DNA of 64,000 bases, taken from positions 6,061,852 through 6,125,851 of the forward strand of contig OX637350.1 in the NCBI GenBank assembly GCA_951799405.1, read 5' to 3'. This document shows positions 56,291 to 64,000 of the stretch, in pieces. Below the pieces are notes generated by a model. It searched no databases, was not told where the DNA came from, and saw only the letters and a list, made by a program, of their open reading frames with translations. Each line of letters opens with the position of its first letter. The first letter of the stretch is position 1. Source of the stretch: Agapetus fuscipes. Its lineage: Eukaryota; Arthropoda; Insecta; Trichoptera; Glossosomatidae. The translations under genes were made by a program, and so were the position numbers.

Positions 56291-56744
56291 AATATCCGAA
56301 AAGTTTAATTACCTAAGTGAAATTATTATAATTAGATACTCGATAAAGATATTTGAGCAAAAACACTGCAAAAACTGTAATAAAAAACGCTCCATATGCT
56401 ATATTTTGATCAACTTCTTTACATTTCACACCTCCATCTTTTAATAGGCATCTTCAGAAATAAGTTTCACAACGAAAGATCTATTAAAAACACAACAATT
56501 TGTCAATGAATAAATAGTTAATAAGCTTGAAAATTGTATCTATAAAGCAAGAAGCTTAAAAATCTAGCACACATATTACGTAGCTTGTTAGACAAGAACA
56601 TTTCATTTCTGTCTATTACCGCCATTATGAATTTCTCGTAGTATGTTTTTTCTACACTTTGCCTCGCCAGTCCTTACATGCACTCGCTGCGCTGGGTTCC
56701 CGCAGTTTTAGTGGTCTGTATCGCTTATGACCGGGACGTGACGG

Positions 56745-56920
56745 CTCTCCCATACTACTTCTACGAAACTTTACGTATAAACTCAACCATAACGTACAAC
56801 AAAAACTACATTAAAACTAAACCACCACCTAGAGGCACTGTCTTAGCTTTGGTATTTATTTTAGTAAGAATCTTTTCGTTTAGTTTAAACGTTAGGTTTT
56901 ATACTGAAGGCGCTGGGTAC
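56745..56920. mobile_element. family P palindromic MITE
   Basis: CTCTCCCATACTACTTCTAC, TATAAACTCAACCATAACGT pairs with CGTTTAGTTTAAACGTTAGG, TTTTATACTGAAGG and GGGTAC. Confidence 0.62.
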
Positions 56921-57220
56921 CACGGCGAACGCTAAACCAGAGCAAAGCACACTGTAATTTGCCAAATGTATGTACATATTATCCTACGAGAAGCAAAAAA
57001 ATAAACAATGTAAAGCCTTGCAGTATAAAAGTTTTGTTATACGTTTGTTTATATTTTGAAAAGATTTGTGAGTGAATAAACGATCATGCGTCAAATTACT
57101 TTATTGTGATAAATTATAATTTATAGTGGCCATGTGAAATCTGTTTGTTAATTGGACAGTAAAATGTTTTCTGTACATTTTTTTTATAATCAATCATTAA
57201 AAACGATTTTAAGCCATCTT

Positions 57221-57476
57221 TATTCCTTGACTTATAGGTTGGTATGAGGCTGACCACCCATACTGTAAAAATGGTTCACTTTGCCAATGTCACCCCTGTT
57301 TCAGGGAAGGTCGGCAAAAGTTGTGGGGCTTATGTTCATTTGAGGTTTGGATTTTATTTGTAAGTACACATTAGTATTTGTAAGCGTGAACTACACGTGT
57401 TTGTTTGTGGGCATACATCTGAGAGCTTTAAATGAATATATCCTTGCAACTTAGATTATTGATTTATATTATTATA
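57221..57476 (+). mobile_element. family A repeat (A2), full length
   Basis: TATTCCTTGACTTATAGGTT opens the copy. The centre is GAGGTTTGGATTTTATTTGT and the end is CTTGCAACTTAGATTATTG. It is the best A2 reference copy in the window. Confidence 0.85.
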
Positions 57477-57938
57477 GATTTATGAGAGAAAACTAGAACA
57501 GAACTGGGAACTTTATGTGAATGAAAAAATGATTTTTTTATATCAAAATGATTTATCATGGTTTACAAAAAAACATAGCAAGGCGCTTAAACGCTCGTAA
57601 AAGAATTCAAGTAAGAATTCAAGTAATTTCTAAGGGTTGAAAAAAAGTATAATGTTTGATGGAAATCACCATGTGCGAAGTTGATTTCACCAGCTGCCCG
57701 GATATGAGATTTATGTTGAAAGTTTCGCCCATTTAAAACACGTGATATTTCTGTGCCGATTCCTGGAACTAATAATTTGGTAAGTCAAAGAGTTTGTGTG
57801 GAAAAAAGGGGTTGGTAAAAAATGAAAAAAGTTTCCACGCTTGTAATGCTCGTGGATGTTTTCTGAGAGAAAAGTTTGAGTTTAAGCTCTCGAGTTAAAC
57901 ATAATTATACATCATGTTTGTATGTACAGAACATGCTT

Positions 57939-58262
57939 AAATCTAAATCTAATCTAAATCTAAGCTGCAAAGATATGTATCATTTGAGATTCATATTAAA
58001 TGCATTCCCACAAGCAGACATGCATAATTTCGCGCTTACACATGCTGCATGTGGACCTACAATATAAAAACCCCAATCTCAAATGAACATAAGCCCTGCA
58101 ACTCTTGCCGACCTTCCCTGAAGCAGGGGTGACATTGGCAAAGTGAACCATTTTTTACAGTATCAGTCAAGGAGTACAAGCAATTAATACAATCAAATAT
58201 ATAAAACAAATAAATTCTAAGCAATTAAACAGTAAAAAATTAAAAAAACTACAACACCTATT
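57939..58262 (-). mobile_element. family A repeat (A1), long 5' form
   Basis: The body runs from AATCTAAATCTAAGCTGCAA to TTTTTTACAGTATCAGTCAA. About 20 bases near the head (the TAGGTTGGTATGCGGCTGAC region) are deleted. The upstream extension AAACAAATAAATTCTAAGCA ... CTACAACACCTA is shared with 9997-10075. Confidence 0.82.
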
Positions 58263-58279
58263 TTTTAAATTTAAAAGCC

Positions 58280-58470
58280 TCAGCTTTAACCGCCAGCATT
58301 AACGGTCAACCGCCATTTCTTTCGATCCTTGCATATTTCTTTCATTTCATCCAGAGCCATAACCTTTTTCATACAAGCTCTCCCTTTCTTATGACTCTGG
58401 ATATCCCATTCATTCGCTATTTCGAAAATTTGGTCCATCCATACCTTTAACGTTATTGTAATTATTTTTT
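58280..58470 (-). pseudogene. LINE 3' coding fragment
   Basis: The minus-strand frame reads VWMDQIFEIANEWDIQSHKK, then CMKKVMALDEMKEICKDRKKW. It aligns with the C-terminus of the intact LINE (EWLDQIGEIAKEWNLQSENK; CMKKVMNIEEMKVVCKDRKKW). A family A copy in the same orientation follows it. Confidence 0.82.
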
Positions 58471-58664
58471 GCGCGTTCATGTGAATTGCGTAATATTTCT
58501 GTTGTATTTTTGGTTAAGTATGTATGTCGGTAAATTTATCAGATAACGATATAAACGATTAACAAATATATCAACAAGATCCGTTGTAATCAAATATTTT
58601 CATTTGTTACCTGAAAATCTATTTCATTAATTATATTTTTAAGGGCTAATCTGTTTACACAGTG

Positions 58665-58800
58665 AAAGTCCATTTTTAATTGTTTAAAAATTCAAATGGA
58701 TAAAACATAGTTTTAATTCACTCATTTATTTATTTTTTTGTGCTCGAACATTTTCGCCTAATGAGGCATCTTCAGGAGCAGAATGGTTACAAATATATTT
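58665..58800 (-). mobile_element. second copy of the hammerhead-like repeat
   Basis: The minus strand reads TAACCATTCTGCTCCTGAAG, ATGCCTCATTAGGCGAAAAT, GTTCGAGCAC ... GTGAATTAAAAC. It is collinear with 41570-41670, followed by a shared TGGACTTTCACTGTG end. Confidence 0.55.
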
Positions 58801-59850
58801 TATAAAATAATTTTCAAAACAAAAACAAAATTCATAGACAAAATTTAACAAAAACTATTATTTAACTATTTCATCAACATTATTCAAACTTCATTTTAAA
58901 ATGTTGTTTTTCCGTATAACATTTTAAATCCAAAAAGTTTGAAGTTGAGAAATGAGATAAACTTGGGCTCGAGTTCAACCTGCCAAACAAACAAGTCGGA
59001 TTGGATTTTATTAAATACAAAAATATGAACATTTGAAAGTTCTACGTCAATTTTATTTTATCTGGAAGAAAGAGAGCAGTGAAATACGATTGGTAAAAAG
59101 CGGCAGACATGTATAAACTGGTATTAAATCATACAATGCGAAAATATAGTGAAGAATTGCGCCGGAGGGAGGACTTCACATTCGCAAGCTTTTCCGGCTC
59201 GTATGATCGCTTCCTGGTACGGAGTCGATAGGCTGGTTGTCGATACATAATACGCTTAAAACAGACTCTGCCAGCATGCGAGATCTAATACCAATGGCCT
59301 CAGACTACGAGAAAATTCTTTACGTGCTCCTTTTCTGTTTAGAAATTGAGAAAAGTAATCTCATAAAATAGGATACAAGGCTCGCCCCGGGGTACGTGTG
59401 TTTTTTTTATTTGATCGTTGCAAACGTACGTCTTATGAAAGACAAAACAATTGGCCTTTTCAAATCAGAATTTCCTCGGATATGTATTCGTATTCAATGA
59501 GGTTATTTTGCATTTCGGAGCGAGTGAAATATCTTTGTGACTATTTTTGGATGGGCCCGTTTTTACTTCACTACTACATGTTGTGTTAGGAAAAACCCGA
59601 GTGAATATTTATTACCGAATTTATTAGGTATGGACGTTTTTTTTTCTCATTTCGCTAAAAGGACGAAGAAAGGAATATTGGAAGGTTTGGAAATACTTTT
59701 AACGATAATGCCTTCTTTTGAAGGTTGTCTTTTTAAAATATAAAACGTATTTGATATAATGTACTGCTTGAAAGGCTTAACAAACAGTCACACACCTATC
59801 TTATCTTTGTGATAAAACTAAAAACAGTTTTAAAAAATGTATGATGTATT
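58801..59850. other. intronic DNA, nothing assigned
   Basis: A GC-richer patch at 59150-59300; otherwise AT-rich. Confidence 0.5.
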
Positions 59851-60109
59851 GTTCCTTGACTTATAGGTTGGTATGCGGCTGACCACCCATACTGTAAAAA
59901 TTAGTTCACTCTGCCAATGTCACCCCTGTTTCAGGGAAGGACGGCAAGAGTTGCAGGGCTTATGTTCATTTGAGATTGGGTTTTTATAATGTAAGTCCAC
60001 ATGCGGCATGTGTTAGCGCGAAATTATACATGTCTGCTTGTGGGAATGCATTTAATATAAATCTTAAATGATTTATATCCTTGCAGCTTAGATAAGATTA
60101 GATTAGATG
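59851..60109 (+). mobile_element. family A repeat (A1), full length
   Basis: It opens GTTCCTTGACTTATAGGTTG, carries CACATGCGGCATGTGTTAGC, and ends in AGATAAGATTAGATTAGAT. Confidence 0.88.
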
Positions 60110-60941
60110 TAAAAAATTGAGAAAATAATAAAGCTTCCAAATTTATTTATAGTTATATTAGACTTGTGGAAAAATCCACAGTAGAGATAAAATTTAATAC
60201 ATTATTTATATACTGCATGGCTTACAGGAATTTTATGCTCCAGTGATAAAAGGGAAAGGAAAAGGATGTGTGTACTATTTTCTAGAGAAAATTTTACATC
60301 TAGATGACTTCAAAAGGAAATCCGCCTTCTATACATAACCACGAGAATAATGTGATTACGTATAATACAATGTGAACGATTTGTTTTTAAAGCTTGGAAA
60401 CTTTGTATGATTTTCTAGGATATACAAAGCAAAATTAATTAGTATAGAGAATCAATTCATCAGTTAATAAAATTGTTGTTAGTGTTATTAAAGCAAATAA
60501 CATAAATAAAAATTACGAAAAAAAAACATCCAAAGAGTGCAAAACGTCTAAAACATTTAGCATAAAAGTAATAAGCATTTAGCATAAAATCAGGCGCGTG
60601 TATTGGAAACATTTTAGAATAAATATGTATATTTTTCTTAAGTGCACCTAAATTACAACAATAATGTGAAGTCTTAAAGTGAACAAAATAATGTTCATTT
60701 TCATTCTCTATTAAATTTTTTTTTACCATTGCGTGTTAATTTTATAGGTACTTTTGGCTATATGAGATGTTCGCCCCTGCCCAAAATGTTTTTCATACAG
60801 AAAGCGTCTGTCATCGGGGCGAATAAAAAACAATCGCACACACATTATAATTACCGGTGAATAAATTAAATACAAACAAGAAATTAATTCCGAGAAACTC
60901 TAGTAAATGCTCCGCTTTAATCTCATAAGACGTAGCGGGAA
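60110..60941. other. intronic DNA, nothing assigned
   Basis: AT-rich, low complexity; nothing recognised. Confidence 0.5.
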
Positions 60942-61141
60942 CTTCCCAAGTAAGATACTACTTTGAAAGGAGAGAAACAGAGAGAGTGTGAGGCCTTAAA
61001 GCGTCAGTTTAAATATGTTACTAAGTATTTGAGTAAACTAAATTTTGTGAGAAAATTTATAAAAGCGCTTTCCTAGTTTCATACAAAATTGAAATACTTA
61101 ATGATTTCGTTTAGTCGTTTATATTTGTACTTGTGTTACAG
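60942..61141. mobile_element. family P-like MITE, diverged
   Basis: CTTCCCAAGTAAGATACTAC at the left and TTTATATTTGTACTTGTGTTAC at the right, with AAAGCGCTTTCCTAGTTTCA in the centre. Confidence 0.42.
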
Positions 61142-61737
61142 ACCGCAGATGTAATGTTGGATATTAAAGGGGGCACGCCTTCCGATGACGTCACGACGCC
61201 TCTTCACTCGTCAGGTGTTAAATCGACCACATGTTAACCATAGTCTTAAAGGAGGCTCCCTCTTTCGTCTAAAAGCCTCCGGGCTAATTCCCTTAAAGCT
61301 TAATTTAATTAATTAGAAACACTATTCCTTTGCTGTGCTATCCGAGTGTAGTTCATTGCTACAGGAGATAATGAACGTATTATAATAATGCTCGCAGTGG
61401 TATTAATTGTGTTTGGATAGTTGTGTAAACTGTGAGACTTATGTAGAGTAAATGTTTTCGTAGACAGACAATCATACCTGAATACAAATTTGTGTTTTAA
61501 AGGATTAACAAATTGGTTTTATTGTTATCCCTCCTAAATAATTTTGTAAATTTAATCTGACAGTGCGTTGATTCTCTTGTATGAATTTGCAAAATTAAAC
61601 GCAAGCAAAATTTAACTGTATGAGAATTATAATTTTTAAATTATTTTATATGTTGTGAAAGCATACTTATTTTACTGTATTTTACAGATTTAATGTTACA
61701 AATTAAATTTATGTTGTTGCCAATTAAATAAATGGTA

Positions 61738-61800
61738 ATTTAAAGTTTATGTAAAGTTTGGATTATTTTGTAAGTATACATCCGACATCAGTGTAAAATA
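61738..61800 (+). mobile_element. possible family A (A2) remnant
   Basis: TTTAAAGTTTATGTAAAGTT, TGGATTATTTTGTAAGTATA and CATCCGACATCAGTGTAA resemble the A2 centre. The match is short and weak. Confidence 0.3.
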
Positions 61801-62235
61801 ACACAATATTTTTTATAATTTTAAATCGGAAATATAAAAAACATGCAGCAAAATCTCAAATCTTTTTTTTTTAAATTATTTGACGACGCACATATGAAGT
61901 TGTTCAAACAATGATGCATTAGGATAAAGAACTAAAATAAACAAATATAAAAATCGTGCTTCACAATACATTTCCTTATAATTTACAGCGACTTTTAACG
62001 GCGGGCCGCGCCGAGATCATCGTCTTTTATTATGACAATCACAGGACGCGATTCCGGGTGATTTATGCAAAGGTATATTTCCGTCATAAACTCTGCGGAA
62101 ATCTGCGGAAGCCGGCCGACTTATTTTCACGTAGCCGTGCAAAAAACCTTGTTCAAATAATTAATTTATGGTTTTATCATTGGCGAACGCAAAGTTTATC
62201 GGCGGGGAAAGTTTGGGTCGGACCAGAGCACAAGT

Positions 62236-62394
62236 CCAAAGCGTCACGTTCAAACGCAACCACAGTGTTTTAACAAAAATACACATAAATTAAAAACACG
62301 CTAGAAGCCGTGTTTTAATTTTTGTACATTTTTCGTGAAACGCTTTGGCTTAGTTTGGTCGTGACGTTTTGTACTTGGGGCTCAGGGCGGGGTT
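62236..62394. mobile_element. family P palindromic MITE
   Basis: ACAAGTCCAAAGCGTCACGT, TCAAACGCAACCACAGTG pairs with GAAACGCTTTGGCTTAGTTT, GGTCGTGACGTTTTGTACTT and GGGGCT. Confidence 0.7.
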
Positions 62395-63739
62395 GGGCGG
62401 GATGGAGGCGGCTTTTGTTATGAGAGTCACGCAGCCGCCCACTTCCACAAGTGTTACTACAGCCTGCCGGAGGTTTTATGTAGAGCTCTCTCGGCCGCCC
62501 ATCCCCTTTACCCCGCCCACTTCCCCGCCTGTACCGAGCTCTCGCTATGACACACAAACGTCACGTAATTTGACTTAATATAAAGATTCCAGGAAGTCTG
62601 ATGTGTGTTTTGGCCTACTAAACGTATTCATAGTCTGGTTACTAATGGCTACTGAGATTTTGAATGGTTTATTTTTGTAGATAAAATATGTTTTTGTTTT
62701 AAAAACAAAAACTTAAGGCTTTATTGTTTATATGCATGCCATTAAATACATAAACTCTTTTAAGTGAAATTAATGATTTAAATAGATTTATCATAAAACA
62801 TTTCAAATTTAATAGATAGCATAACATAAGTTTTTTGAACGAAAAATCTAGGTTCAAATCCTACGAAATCAAACATTGCTTCCAGTTTTGGATAAACCTT
62901 TTATCGTAAGTTTACTTATTGGCAATTTTTGTTCACTTTTCAGTTTTCAGCCACAGAAAAAAATGCAAGCCCACTCATTCTGTTAAATGGCAAATTTTAC
63001 GAATCGATCAAAGTAATATGGGGAGGAAAAGTTACACAAAATAAATTCTAGCCCGTATTTGCGCAAATTTAATAAGTTTTCCAATGAAATGAAAATCCTG
63101 TCATTTGTTATTACAATAATATAATAATAATAAGAAATAAATAATGAATAAAGATTTTCCTTTAAAGAGGAAAAAAGATAGGAAGGATATGCTAAGATAC
63201 AAAAAAATAATAATCAAATGACGTAGTCTGTTCGTTAGACTTGCTACGCATTCTCGTAGATGTGACTGTACCGGAAGGCTTCGGCCCAGGGGGGAGGTAT
63301 GAGGAGAGGGTTTGGGTGGGCGTGGGGGTGCCAACACGCTCGTTAAAGCTAGCGGCGTCCGGTCAGTGAGGGTCTCAAACTTATAATTAGCCGAGTACGC
63401 CTCGAGCCATGCTAAACATATTTTCATTCTCACCTAATCTACATAATGCTCAGATTGTTTTGTACGTTTCTTTTTAACGAGTTTTTTTTTTGGAAATGAT
63501 TTATGCGTAGCATTAATTTAAATATGGACATTCACAACTGCGTGAGTGCGACATTTCACAAATTATAATTTAACATTTTTATTGCAGTTTTTTTTATTAA
63601 TTTTCCCCGAATATCGTTCATTGGAATTTCTAGGGAAAAATATTTATTTTGGTGGAATTTTTTTAATATTCTGTTTATGGGCATTCCAGATTTTAAGCTT
63701 TCGATAAAAGCTTTTATAGTTTCACTTTTGGTCTAAAAA
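62395..63739. other. intronic DNA with GC-rich patches
   Basis: 62380-62560 and 63230-63410 are GC-rich with CpG. Open frames in them (69-110 codons) carry no recognisable motif. Confidence 0.45.
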
Positions 63740-64000
63740 ATCTAAATCGAAGTTGCAAAGATATGCATCATTTGAAATTCATATTAAATGCATTCCCACA
63801 AGCAGACACGCATAATTTCGCGCTCACACATGCCGCATGTGGACCTACAATATAAAAACCCAATCTCAAATGAACTAAGCCCTGCAACTCTTGCCGACCT
63901 TCCCTGAAACAGGGGTGACATTGGCAAAGTGAACCATTTTTTACAGTATGGGTGGTCAGCCTCATACCAACCTATAAGTCAAGGAATACAAGCAATTAAT
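63740..64000 (-). mobile_element. family A repeat (A1), runs off the window end
   Basis: Full-length complement with CACATGCCGCATGTGGACCT. It ends AAGTCAAGGAATACAAGCAA, whose last bases belong to the long 5' form, so the element continues beyond the window. Confidence 0.87.

Overview
This is AT-rich eukaryotic genomic DNA, most likely from an arthropod and probably an insect. The organism is inferred from repeat content and from one host exon; I cannot name a species. Almost all of the window is non-coding and dense in transposable elements. No prokaryotic gene structure, CRISPR array or rRNA operon is present.

Host gene. One small coding exon is recognisable on the minus strand (45988-46036, 49 bp). 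It encodes IEDAMLMFDKQTNRHR(G), which belongs to the second RNA-recognition motif of Musashi/Rbp6 proteins, just before the RNP1 motif. It has a strong polypyrimidine-AG acceptor and a consensus GTAAGT donor. The rest of the window is therefore best read as two very long introns of a musashi-family gene transcribed right to left: about 46 kb downstream of the exon and at least 18 kb upstream. No other exon was recognised.

Autonomous element. A non-LTR retrotransposon (about 24600-28500, plus strand) carries one uninterrupted 1107-codon ORF with an AP-type endonuclease and a reverse transcriptase (YADD). It ends in a (TACAG)n tail. The usual catalytic Glu of the endonuclease appears to be Gln. 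Four or five 3' scraps of related LINEs lie at 8.5, 10.3+12.1, 20.7 and 58.3 kb. Three 3' scraps of an L2/CR1-like LINE lie at 23.3, 46.9 and 52.8 kb.

Non-autonomous elements. (1) Family A, a roughly 250-bp non-tRNA interspersed repeat with about 20 copies, has a conserved long-range stem and a TTAGAT-type tail. (2) Family S1 is a tRNA-related SINE. Two copies carry a 5S-rRNA-derived head fused to the tRNA-like part, and other copies share their 3' tail with the local L2-like LINE. (3) Families S2 and S4 are other tRNA-derived SINEs. (4) Family P consists of near-palindromic MITE-like elements of about 120-200 bp with about 16 copies, clustered around the host exon. (5) There are three hAT-like elements with 8-bp target duplications, a 1.45-kb TIR element with reiterated subterminal motifs, and several other inverted-repeat elements. 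(6) Several repeats share a motif resembling the hammerhead-ribozyme core, as found in Penelope-like elements.

Nesting gives a relative order of insertion. A LINE 3' end is split by family A, which is itself split by the 1.45-kb DNA element (10.3-12.2 kb). An S2 SINE is split by a hAT-like element (21.7-22.2 kb). A hAT-like element is hit by family A (31.6-32.3 kb). A family A copy is hit by repeat R (32.7-33.2 kb).
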